From the NCBI GenBank assembly GCA_947624305.1, contig CANQKC010000007.1:22775-86774 (forward strand): 64,000 bases of DNA, given 5' to 3'. Below the pieces are notes generated by a model. That model was not told the origin of the DNA, did no database searches, and saw nothing but the letters and a program-made list of their open reading frames with translations. Shown in pieces: positions 18,821-27,410 of this stretch. Source of the stretch: an uncultured Monoglobus sp. (GTDB taxonomy: Bacteria; Bacillota; Clostridia; Monoglobales; Monoglobaceae). Position 1 is the first letter of the stretch, and each line of letters starts with the position of its first letter. The translations under genes and the position numbers were made by a program.

Positions 18821-19516
18821 TTAGTCTTTAATGCCCTCCCCGAGCTTTGAAACAGCTTTTTTTTCGATACGGGATATATATGACCGCGATATACCGAGCA
18901 TAGCCGCGATCTCGCGCTGGGTGCGGCATTTTCCGTCGATCAGGCCGTAGCGCAGCACGATTATCTTCCGCTCCCTCGGCGTGAGCTTGGAGCTCAGGTT
19001 GGAATACAAGGTCCTGACGCTGCCCTTCATCTCTATTTTATCAAAAATGTCGCTGTCGTCGTTCTCGATAACGTCCATCAGCATTATCGCGTTGCCCTCC
19101 TTGTCGGTGCCTATCGGGTCGCTCAGAGACACGTCGTTGCGGCTCTTTTTTCGGCTGCGGAACATCATCAGTATCTCGTTCTCAACGCAGCGGGCGGCGT
19201 AAGTCGCGAGGCGGGTGCCCTTTGACGGGTCAAAGCTCGATATGCCCTTGATAAGCCCGATCGTGCCTATCGACAGCAGGTCCTCGCTGTCGCTGCCGCA
19301 GTGGACGGCGGCGGAATATTTTTTCGCCACATGCGCCACGAGCCGCAGGTTGTGCTCTATCAGCTTGTTTTTCGCGTCCTCGTCGCCCTCCGCCATGCGG
19401 CGCAGATACTCCTCTTCCTCCGTGCGGCTCAGAGGCTTCGGGAACGACGCCTGATTTGAGATGTACGACACAAGCAAAATAAGCGAATGAATTAGCGAAT
19501 TTAAAAACGCGAGCAT
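18821..19516 (-). CDS. sigK: Sporulation sigma factor pro-sigma-K
   Basis: 231 residues. The hydrophobic N-terminus (MLAFLNSLIHSLILLVSYIS) is the pro-sequence that SpoIVFB removes in the mother cell. LSRTEEEEYLRRMAEGD, NLRLVAHVAKKY and DLLSIGTIGLIKGI form region 2, and the C-terminal helix-turn-helix RTQREIAAMLGISRSYISRI is region 4.2. The ATG at 19516 has GGAG 7 nt upstream; a TTG six codons earlier overlaps that site. The gene is continuous, so no skin-type prophage interrupts it. It marks the host as a spore former and would direct late mother-cell genes. Confidence 0.94.
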   Translation of the reverse strand: MLAFLNSLIHSLILLVSYISNQASFPKPLSRTEEEEYLRRMAEGDEDAKNKLIEHNLRLVAHVAKKYSAAVHCGSDSEDLLSIGTIGLIKGISSFDPSKGTRLATYAARCVENEILMMFRSRKKSRNDVSLSDPIGTDKEGNAIMLMDVIENDDSDIFDKIEMKGSVRTLYSNLSSKLTPRERKIIVLRYGLIDGKCRTQREIAAMLGISRSYISRIEKKAVSKLGEGIKD

Positions 19517-19717
19517 AAAACCACTCCAATACAAATTTGAATATACATATAAATATATTCAGCCGCGCCGCCAAACTTGCAATATTTAAAACATCCGCGC
19601 CGGGCGCGATAAAATATTAACAGTTTGTAAATTCCGAAAGCGGCCTTCCATTTCTTATTCAGTATGCGGATATAAAGTCTGTTCACGTCAAAAAAGGCAT
19701 GTTTTATGCCAACTATA

Positions 19718-19746
19718 TTGACTGTAAATTTAAATTACAGTATAGT
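19718..19746 (+). promoter_or_regulatory. Promoter of the ABC/ATP-grasp/GH3 operon
   Basis: TTGACT at 19718-19723 and TATAGT at 19741-19746 are exactly 17 bp apart, about 50 bp upstream of the first gene. Confidence 0.8.
19721..19741. promoter_or_regulatory. Palindromic operator inside the promoter spacer
   Basis: Perfect 7-bp arms ACTGTAA and TTACAGT flank a 7-bp AT centre. The palindrome fills the space between the -35 and -10 boxes, so a bound protein would block RNA polymerase. No dedicated regulator gene is adjacent, so the binding factor is unknown. Confidence 0.7.
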
Positions 19747-19793
19747 ATTAAGGAAAATTTATTCTGCTGCTTCAAATATTCGGAGGGGATAAA

Positions 19794-21539
19794 ATGCTCA
19801 ATTTTCTGAGAAAGTGTATGAGGCCTTATGCCTGGCTTATTTTATGCGTTCTTGTTTTTCAGATAGGTCAAACGCTGCTTTCTCTTTATCTGCCCAGGAT
19901 CAACGCGGGAATTATCGACTACGGAGTCGCAAGCGGCGACATCGGATACATAATAAATAAAGGTGTAATTATGCTCGTTCTGTCGGTCATTCAATTAGCG
20001 TGCGCTGTCGGTGCGGGTATTCTGGGGGCGAAGGCGGCTTTGTCGGTAGGGCGCGATCTGCGCAAAAAAATATATACAAATATATTGTCCTACTCGCAAA
20101 AGGAGATCGCCGTTTTCGGCACGCCGACACTTATCACGCGCGCGACCAACGACGTGGAGCAGGTCGTTCAGTTTCTCACGGTTATGCTGACCGTAATAGT
20201 CAGTGCCCCGGTAATGTTTATTATCGGAATTGTTATGGCGCTGGCACAAAGCGTTTCTCTTTCCGTTGTGGTACTTATAACCGTGCCTGCTCTTGTTGTT
20301 ATCGCAGTTATATTATTGTTATATATTATACCGTATTATACCAGACAGCAGGCGCGTATCGACGATACGAACGGAATTTTGAGAGATCAGATCACAGGCG
20401 TGCGTGTGGTGCGGGCTTTTGTTCAGGAAAATTTCGAGAAAAAGAGATTTGGCGAGGTCAATAATGACCTGTATAAAATCGGTCTGGTAACGGCTAAATT
20501 ACACACGCTGATGGTTCCGCTGTTTATGTTTGTCGTAAATGCTGCGACTGTCGCGGTTTTGTGGCACGGCGGTCATCTCGCGCAAAGCGGCAGCGTTCAG
20601 GTCGGCGAGATCATAGCCTTTATCACATATTTATCGTTTATATTAACAGCCACGCTCTCGGCGTCGATATTGTTTGTCATGCTGCCCAGAGCGAAGGTCT
20701 CCTCAAAACGCATCATCGAGCTGCTGGACGCCGAAAGTTCGGTCAGAGAATCCGAAAATCCCGTTTCGCTTGACAGTCCGCGGGGAGAGATAAAATTTGA
20801 AAACGTCAGTTATTCTTACGCGCCCGATGATCCGGACGTCGAGCCCGTGCTAAAAAATATTTCGTTTACGGCGAAGCCCGGAACCAAAACCGCCATTATC
20901 GGCTCGACGGGCAGCGGCAAAACCACCTTGCTCAATATTATCCCTCGTTTGACCGATGCCACGAGCGGCAGAATTTTGTTTGACGGCGTTGATATTAAAG
21001 ATTTGAAAAAAGCCGAGCTTGACGCGGCTGTCGGCATGGTTCCCCAGAAGGCGTTTCTTTTCGCGGGCAGTCTTAAACAGAACATGCTTTATTCCAAAAG
21101 CGACGCCTCCGACGACGAGATATGGAACGCGCTCCGCATTGCTCAAGCCGAAGAATTTATACGCGAAAAAGAGGACGGAATAAATATGCACGTGTCGGAG
21201 GGCGGCGCAAATTATTCGGGCGGTCAGCGCCAGAGACTGGCGATTGCAAGAGCGATCGTCCGCAGACCGAAGGTCTATCTTTTTGACGACTCGTTTTCGG
21301 CTCTGGATTACGCGACGGACAAAAAGCTGCGCGCCGCGCTTGATGAGATCAGCTCAGACGCGACCGTTATCGTTGTGGCCCAGCGCGTCGCCTCAATCAA
21401 GGATGCGGACAATATCATTGTCCTAAACAACGGCGAAATTGAGGATATGGGAACGCACGACGAGCTTATTGGGCGCTGCGCCACTTATATCGAGATCGCC
21501 TCGACCCAGCCTGACAGCGAAACGGAGGCGAGCGCATGA
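19794..21539 (+). CDS. ABC exporter half-transporter, degenerate-Walker-B subunit
   Basis: 581 residues. Residues 1-310 form a six-helix ABC-exporter membrane domain. The nucleotide-binding domain follows with Walker A GSTGSGKTT, signature YSGGQRQR and Walker B VYLFDDSFSALD. The residue after the Walker B Asp is Asp rather than the catalytic Glu, as in the regulatory half of heterodimeric exporters such as TM287 or BmrC. GGAGGGG precedes the ATG. It is the first gene of the operon and overlaps its partner by 4 nt, so the two should form a heterodimer exporting the product of the downstream biosynthetic genes (inference). Confidence 0.9.
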   Translation: MLNFLRKCMRPYAWLILCVLVFQIGQTLLSLYLPRINAGIIDYGVASGDIGYIINKGVIMLVLSVIQLACAVGAGILGAKAALSVGRDLRKKIYTNILSYSQKEIAVFGTPTLITRATNDVEQVVQFLTVMLTVIVSAPVMFIIGIVMALAQSVSLSVVVLITVPALVVIAVILLLYIIPYYTRQQARIDDTNGILRDQITGVRVVRAFVQENFEKKRFGEVNNDLYKIGLVTAKLHTLMVPLFMFVVNAATVAVLWHGGHLAQSGSVQVGEIIAFITYLSFILTATLSASILFVMLPRAKVSSKRIIELLDAESSVRESENPVSLDSPRGEIKFENVSYSYAPDDPDVEPVLKNISFTAKPGTKTAIIGSTGSGKTTLLNIIPRLTDATSGRILFDGVDIKDLKKAELDAAVGMVPQKAFLFAGSLKQNMLYSKSDASDDEIWNALRIAQAEEFIREKEDGINMHVSEGGANYSGGQRQRLAIARAIVRRPKVYLFDDSFSALDYATDKKLRAALDEISSDATVIVVAQRVASIKDADNIIVLNNGEIEDMGTHDELIGRCATYIEIASTQPDSETEASA

Positions 21540-23347
21540 GCAGATCAAAAACACAGAAAAAATCAAAAAGCATGAGAAATCAGAAAAATCAGATAAACAA
21601 AGGCTCCGCGAAAAGGCTTATCGGTCTTTTTGCCGCCTATAGATCACGGTGCTCGCTGATGATCGCCGCGCTCATAGCTTCGAGCGTGTTCACCGCGATA
21701 GGGCCGCGCGTGCTGGGAGGCGCGACCGACTCGATCGTGATAGGACTCGGCACAGGCGGCATAGAATGGAGAACATTCTTTTTCCAGGCGGGTCTTGCTA
21801 TGCTCATATATTTCATGCAGTTTATCACCAAATGGGCTGCCGGCCGCGCGTTGGCGTTTATAACGGCGCATATAGCGGCGGATCTGCGTGAAAAGGTCGA
21901 AAACAAGCTGTGGACCCTGCCGCTTAACTCCTATGACAAAAGACAGCGCGGAGATATAATGAGCCGCGCGTCTAATGACGTTGACAATGTTGTCATGACG
22001 CTTAATCAAACCGGCGGAGACCTTATATATTGGCTGCTTATGCTTGTCGGCATGGTCGCCATGATGCTTACGCTTTCATGGCACCTGGCTCTTGTGACGA
22101 TAGTTTTAATCCCTCTTACGGGCTTCGGCGTAAAGAAGCTGACCGCCCTTTCCGCTCCGGGCTTTAAGAAACAGTGGCAGTATATGGGAAAAATAAACTC
22201 AAACGTTGAGGAAAGCGTCGGGGGTCACAATATAATAAAGGCGTATAACCGCGAAAATGAATTTGTCGAAGCCTTTGACGCTCAAAACGCGGAGCTGTAC
22301 AAAGCGTCAATGCGCGCGTCCGTTGTCACTAATCTTATCCAGCCACTGTCGCGCTTTGTTACCAACATCAATTATATTGTTGTCGCGCTTGTCGGGGCGT
22401 TCAACATAATAAACGGAAGCATGAGCGTCGGAGAGGTGCAGGCGTTTATTCAGTACTCCAGACAGTTCCAGCAGCCATTCACATTGCTGTCGCAGATGAT
22501 CAGTACCCTGCAGTCGGGGCTTGTATCGCTGGACAGAATTTACGAGCTGCTTGAAAGTCCCGACGAGCCGGCGGACGCTGACGGTGCCTATGACGAATAT
22601 GAGCTTAAGGGTCAAATAGAATTCAAGGATGTGTCGTTCAGCTACACGCCCGATAAAAAGCTTATCGAGCATATGAACCTCAAGGTTATGCCCGGTCAGA
22701 CCGTTGCTATAGTGGGTACGACGGGCGCGGGAAAAACGACGCTGGTAAACCTGATCGAGCGGTTTTACGAGATCGACAGCGGCGAGATCATTCTTGACGG
22801 AAATATCAATATCCGCAAACTGAGCCGCGCGGCCCTCAGGCGCAATATCGGCATGGTGCTCCAGGACACGTGGCTGTATGACGCAACTATCGCCGAGAAT
22901 ATCATATACGGAGTTCCGAAGGATAGGAAAATATCCCGCGAGGAATTTCTTGACGCATGTAAAGCGACCTTTGTTGACCAATTTATAAAATCCCTGCCCC
23001 ACGGCTACGCAACGATTGTAAATAATGAGGAAACAGCGGTTTCCGCCGGTGAAAAGCAACTTATAACAATAGCCAGAGCGTTCTTGACAAAGCCGAATAT
23101 TCTGATCCTCGACGAAGCCACAAGCTCTGTTGACACCAAAACCGAGGCTCAGATCCAGGAGGCTGTCAACAGGCTGCGCGAAGGCAGAACAAGCTTTATC
23201 ATCGCCCACCGCCTGTCCACGATACGCGGTGCGGACATTATTTTGGTTATGAAAAACGGACATATTGTGGAGCAGGGTAATCACGAGGAGCTTATGAAGC
23301 TCGGCGGGGAGTACGCTGATCTTTACAGGGCGCAGTTCGCGGGTTAA
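21536..23347 (+). CDS. ABC exporter half-transporter, catalytic subunit
   Basis: 603 residues with a basic 25-residue N-terminal tail, a six-helix membrane domain and a nucleotide-binding domain. Walker A is GTTGAGKTT and Walker B is ILILDEATSSVD with the normal catalytic Glu. The signature motif is degenerate (SAGEKQ instead of SGGQ). Its degenerate signature pairs with the degenerate Walker B of the partner in the same composite site, leaving one canonical ATPase site, the TM287/288 pattern. The start overlaps the previous stop (ATGA). Confidence 0.9.
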   Translation: MSRSKTQKKSKSMRNQKNQINKGSAKRLIGLFAAYRSRCSLMIAALIASSVFTAIGPRVLGGATDSIVIGLGTGGIEWRTFFFQAGLAMLIYFMQFITKWAAGRALAFITAHIAADLREKVENKLWTLPLNSYDKRQRGDIMSRASNDVDNVVMTLNQTGGDLIYWLLMLVGMVAMMLTLSWHLALVTIVLIPLTGFGVKKLTALSAPGFKKQWQYMGKINSNVEESVGGHNIIKAYNRENEFVEAFDAQNAELYKASMRASVVTNLIQPLSRFVTNINYIVVALVGAFNIINGSMSVGEVQAFIQYSRQFQQPFTLLSQMISTLQSGLVSLDRIYELLESPDEPADADGAYDEYELKGQIEFKDVSFSYTPDKKLIEHMNLKVMPGQTVAIVGTTGAGKTTLVNLIERFYEIDSGEIILDGNINIRKLSRAALRRNIGMVLQDTWLYDATIAENIIYGVPKDRKISREEFLDACKATFVDQFIKSLPHGYATIVNNEETAVSAGEKQLITIARAFLTKPNILILDEATSSVDTKTEAQIQEAVNRLREGRTSFIIAHRLSTIRGADIILVMKNGHIVEQGNHEELMKLGGEYADLYRAQFAG

Positions 23348-23385
23348 AAAGTCAAACATTAAATAAAAAACAGGAGGTAAAAAAT

Positions 23386-24726
23386 ATGAAAATAGTATTT
23401 TACAACACATCTTCAAAGGACGTTACGTCGCGTTCATCCGCGATGTTTTATCCCAAAAGAGCCGACTTATGGGACGATCTCGCGGAGCACTATCCGGAGC
23501 ACGAGTTTTATTTTGTGACGTCAAACGGCGGCGGTATTCTCGTGGATATTACAAACGGAGAAATTGCGGTTTATCCGAAAAAGGTTAAGTACGTCATTAC
23601 CAACACGCGGGACAGTGCGGACACGATTGCCGATATTATTATCAGTCTAGACCCAGACGCGGCGATAGAAATTTCGACGGCAACCACGCCTATTGACTGG
23701 AACTTTATCAAGGATTCCCTTGTAGCCGAAAAGCTCCGCGCGAAGGGTATACGCACCATATCGCAAACGCTGTTTTCGTCGCTGGCGTTTTATGACAAGT
23801 GGCGTTCGTCCATGGCGCTGCGCAATTACGGATTTAACGTCGCCGAAAGCGTTTTCGTCCACAACGACCAGTATTGGGCGGAAAGAGAAATCAAAAACAT
23901 GACGAACAACGTATATAAGGAGTATATTTTATACAAAATCAGCCGTCTTAATTATCCCGTTATCATAAAGGGAACCATCGGCGCAGGCTCCACGGGAATC
24001 GAAATCGCCCAAAGTTTCGAGGAGGCGAAGGCGGTTCTTAATTCCGAAAACAACAATGCCGACCTCATAGTCGAGGAAATGATACAGGGCGAGAATATCG
24101 GCACCGATATTTTCGGAGCGGACGGACAATACCACGTTCCCTCGGCGTACTTCAACTCCACTACAGACAAAAATATCTCCGATCCGTACCATCAGATCAA
24201 ATTCGGTCCGGTAACGGCGGAAAGATATAATCTTAAGGAACTGCAGGAGTCGCTTATTAAGCTTGCAAACGATTTCAAGTTCGGCGCCGGAGCTAATGTC
24301 GATTTGATTTTTAAGGACGGTAAGTGGTACATAATCGAGGTCAACCCCAGATGGTCGGGAATGACTACTACGGCTGCAGCGGCGGAGGGCAGGAACCCGC
24401 TTGTCATATACGCGGAGTCGGTATTTGGCAGCTCTTCTAAGTATTCGGATGTTGAAAACCTCAAATATACGCTCAACTTCAAAATACCCGAAATTGATGA
24501 GGAAACCTTCAACAGGCTCAGCGAGTGCGACTGCGTTAAATCGATGCTTCACAGCATGACGCGCCTGCCGGACAGGATCATTCAATACTGCGAAATTATT
24601 ATCGGCGGATTTGAAACGCCGGATGATCTGATTGCCGGACTCAAAAAAATCAATGACGATTTCCCCGGCGTCGTATCCGAGGACGTAATGAAAACCGCCG
24701 CATATATGACGGAAAACAATAAATAA
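23386..24726 (+). CDS. ATP-grasp ligase, CarB/PylC-like
   Basis: 446 residues; AGGAGG precedes the ATG. Residues 1-150 form a divergent preATP-grasp domain. Residues about 185-340 carry the ATP-grasp core: PVIIKGTIGAGSTGIEIA is the lid/phosphate loop and YIIEVNPRWSGMT is the metal-binding strand. Such enzymes activate a carboxylate as an acyl phosphate and join it to an amine. No known pathway partner was recognised, so the substrate is unknown. Its position between an exporter and another ligase suggests amide or peptide bond formation. Confidence 0.82.
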   Translation: MKIVFYNTSSKDVTSRSSAMFYPKRADLWDDLAEHYPEHEFYFVTSNGGGILVDITNGEIAVYPKKVKYVITNTRDSADTIADIIISLDPDAAIEISTATTPIDWNFIKDSLVAEKLRAKGIRTISQTLFSSLAFYDKWRSSMALRNYGFNVAESVFVHNDQYWAEREIKNMTNNVYKEYILYKISRLNYPVIIKGTIGAGSTGIEIAQSFEEAKAVLNSENNNADLIVEEMIQGENIGTDIFGADGQYHVPSAYFNSTTDKNISDPYHQIKFGPVTAERYNLKELQESLIKLANDFKFGAGANVDLIFKDGKWYIIEVNPRWSGMTTTAAAAEGRNPLVIYAESVFGSSSKYSDVENLKYTLNFKIPEIDEETFNRLSECDCVKSMLHSMTRLPDRIIQYCEIIIGGFETPDDLIAGLKKINDDFPGVVSEDVMKTAAYMTENNK

Positions 24727-24746
24727 TTATTTTCGGAGGGAGAAAG

Positions 24747-25619
24747 ATGAATAAAAAACCTTATACGTTATTTTCAAACGTGGACGATTTGCTGGAAAAA
24801 TACGGCGATCATATTTTCGACAACGGCGACAAATTGTTTGACCCAATGGTTATTGACTTTCTTCATATGTCGATCGAATCCGGACAAAAGCTCAAGCTGC
24901 GCTACAGAGGAAAAGAGATCGACATTCCCGAATCTTTCTGGCCATCGGTTTCAAACACGGACGGACTTATAGTAGAGAGACTTCTGATCGCGGCGGGTTC
25001 AAAATGCCTGATAGACATCGACGAGGTCGCGGCGACAAGAAGCAAGATTATAACTTACGGAAGACTGGCGGCGAAGGGCATAAGAATCCCTAAAACCCTG
25101 GTTTTCTTCCACCACACCGACAGGGAATATATTTTGGAAAATCTGCAGCCTCCGTTTATCGTAAAGCCTGACAACGGCTTCGGCGGCACCGGTGTGGAGC
25201 TTATCCATGACGAGAAGGAATTTGACGAATTTCTGTCAAACGTAAAGCCGGGCATTGCTTATATAGCGCAGGAATATATTTCCACCTCATTCGGCAGAGA
25301 CGTCCGCGTTGTTATGCTGAACGGAAAATATTTCTATTCGGCAATGCGAAACTCAAATAATCCCGACGAGTTCCGCTCCAATGTTCATCAAGGCGGAGAA
25401 ATGACGGATTATCCGATTGATAAAGAAACCGAAGCGTTATGCGAAAAGGTCGCATCGCTGTTCAATTTACCGATTTTGGGCATTGATTTGCTGATAGGCG
25501 ACAACGAGTATGTGGTTGTCGAGGTTAACGCGACTCCCGGCGGCTTGCCCGATGACAAGAATAAAGAGGCGTATTATTCGATTATAAAGAGCAACGGCAT
25601 AGACCTGGGACTGGATTAA
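24747..25619 (+). CDS. ATP-grasp ligase, RimK-like
   Basis: 290 residues; GGAGG precedes the ATG. The core runs from about residue 130: FIVKPDNGFGGTGVELIHD (glycine loop), FGRDVRVVMLNGKYFYSAMR, FRSNVHQGG and VVVEVNATPGG (Mg-binding). The RDVRVVM/FRSNVHQGG pair is the RimK hallmark, a family that adds amino acids to a carboxylate. Compared with RimK the first 110 residues are unusual and unassigned. A peptide- or amino-acid-ligase role in the operon's product is inferred. Confidence 0.85.
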   Translation: MNKKPYTLFSNVDDLLEKYGDHIFDNGDKLFDPMVIDFLHMSIESGQKLKLRYRGKEIDIPESFWPSVSNTDGLIVERLLIAAGSKCLIDIDEVAATRSKIITYGRLAAKGIRIPKTLVFFHHTDREYILENLQPPFIVKPDNGFGGTGVELIHDEKEFDEFLSNVKPGIAYIAQEYISTSFGRDVRVVMLNGKYFYSAMRNSNNPDEFRSNVHQGGEMTDYPIDKETEALCEKVASLFNLPILGIDLLIGDNEYVVVEVNATPGGLPDDKNKEAYYSIIKSNGIDLGLD

Positions 25620-25648
25620 TTTTTAAAGCCGAAAATCAGGAGGAGAAA

Positions 25649-27355
25649 ATGTTACATAGATTAGAAATCCCTGAGGATATAACACCGGAAAATCCGTTGT
25701 ACGAGGAGTACAACAATTATAATGAGGCGGTTGACATGTGTATGAACGCCGGAGCGTACAGCCGCGATCTGCTGATGCGGATAGTGCGCGATAACGAGAA
25801 TACGGAGTACGGCAAAAAGTACGGCTTCAGCGAGATCCGTTCCGTTGAGGACTATAAAAAGAAGGTTCCCTTCTCGGTATACGACGACTACGCGGAGGCG
25901 ATCGAGCGCATGACTCGCGGCGAAACGAACCTGATAACCGCCTACCCGATCGTCCATTACGCCGTGACTTCGGGAAGCGTGGACAATCCCAAAAACATTC
26001 CGGTATCGGACCGCACCATGGACGCATACATGAAATACGCCTCAAGTATCGCCCAATGCGTATACGACCACGGCATACGCCAAATAAAGGGACGTCCGCC
26101 GAAATTCGGAAAACAGTTTATGACCGCGGTCGTAAAAACCGATTACGTGAAAGACGGAACGCTTAGGGGACCGATATCGTCGGCGGTATTCATTAAGAAA
26201 AAACCGTTTATGCACTATATTCTTCCGCTGCCCACAGAGGTTATGTACCCCGAGGGCAAAAAATTCAATCAAAAGTATCTGCGCGCGTTTTACGCGCTCA
26301 AGGAACGCAATATCGTATGCATGGTCGCGCCGTTTATGACAGCTCTTGTGGATACCATGTACTATATAGAATCCAATTGGCGCTCACTGATTCATGATAT
26401 AGAAGTCGGAAGGCTCGACCCCGCCATGGATATGGACGAGGATTTCCGCGCGGAGGCGAATAGTCAGCTGAGGCCCGATCCCGAAAGAGCGGCGGAGCTT
26501 AGAGCGGTTTTTGAAAAAGGTTTTGACGAGCCCGTTATCCCGAAAATCTGGCAAAACTGTGATTACCTTTCGGCGATCGGAGGCGGCGGATTTGCCTCTT
26601 ACACCCAAAAGATGAAGCGCTACTCGGGCGACATACCGATATATTTTAACAGCTACGGCGCGTCCGAGGGCCCGATTTCAACCAGTATGGAGATGGGAAA
26701 ACCGGAGAGCACGGTAATTCCCGCAAACGGCTTTTTCGAGTTCATTCCGGTGGATGACGAAAGCGGAGACTCGACAAAAACGCTTGACCTTGACGAACTT
26801 GAGATCGGACGCGAATACGAGATAGTTGTCACCAACCTCGCGGGCTTTTACCGCTACCGCCTTGGCGATGTTGTCGAGGTTGCGGGTTACGACGGCAAAT
26901 CCCCGAGACTGTTGTTCAAGTACCGCAAGAACCAAATGGTCAACATTGCGGGCGAAAAGACAAACGAGGCTTGTGTCGCGTGGGTAGTGCGCGAGTTCGA
27001 GAAGATGATTGGCGAGCCGATTACCGATTTCAGCATATATGCCGACACCGACGACCTTCCCGGACGCTATGTTATGTTTTTGGAGCCCGAGAAGCACCTT
27101 TCCAAAGAGAAACATGATTATTACCGCGATATATGCGATGAAAAGATGGGAATTGCCAACCCGTCATATGGCGCGAAGATAAAGGATAAGCTCCTGCTGC
27201 CGCTGAAGCTCTGCTTTTTGCAGCAGGAAACGTATTACTTGTACCGCGACATGATGATGCTGAAGGGCATTTCCGAGAACCAGATAAAGCCCGTGCGCGT
27301 GATCGACACGCCGAGAAAAGAAAAATTCTTCTTCGGCCTTATCGACAGAGAATAA
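25649..27355 (+). CDS. GH3-family acyl-acid amido synthetase, copy 1
   Basis: 568 residues. The protein matches the GH3 fold of acyl-adenylate-forming enzymes: the ATP loop TSGSVDNPKNIPVSD near residue 110, YFNSYGASEGPI near 335 and YRYRLGDVVEVAGY near 405. Plant GH3 proteins adenylate auxin, jasmonate or benzoates and conjugate them to amino acids. Bacterial members are known from sequence, but I know of no assigned substrate. AGGAGG precedes the ATG. A second copy follows 55 bp downstream. Confidence 0.85.
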   Translation: MLHRLEIPEDITPENPLYEEYNNYNEAVDMCMNAGAYSRDLLMRIVRDNENTEYGKKYGFSEIRSVEDYKKKVPFSVYDDYAEAIERMTRGETNLITAYPIVHYAVTSGSVDNPKNIPVSDRTMDAYMKYASSIAQCVYDHGIRQIKGRPPKFGKQFMTAVVKTDYVKDGTLRGPISSAVFIKKKPFMHYILPLPTEVMYPEGKKFNQKYLRAFYALKERNIVCMVAPFMTALVDTMYYIESNWRSLIHDIEVGRLDPAMDMDEDFRAEANSQLRPDPERAAELRAVFEKGFDEPVIPKIWQNCDYLSAIGGGGFASYTQKMKRYSGDIPIYFNSYGASEGPISTSMEMGKPESTVIPANGFFEFIPVDDESGDSTKTLDLDELEIGREYEIVVTNLAGFYRYRLGDVVEVAGYDGKSPRLLFKYRKNQMVNIAGEKTNEACVAWVVREFEKMIGEPITDFSIYADTDDLPGRYVMFLEPEKHLSKEKHDYYRDICDEKMGIANPSYGAKIKDKLLLPLKLCFLQQETYYLYRDMMMLKGISENQIKPVRVIDTPRKEKFFFGLIDRE

Positions 27356-27410
27356 AAGCAAAATAGACCCGGGTTTGTATTAATTTTTAAACCGAAAATG
27401 GGGAGGAAAA

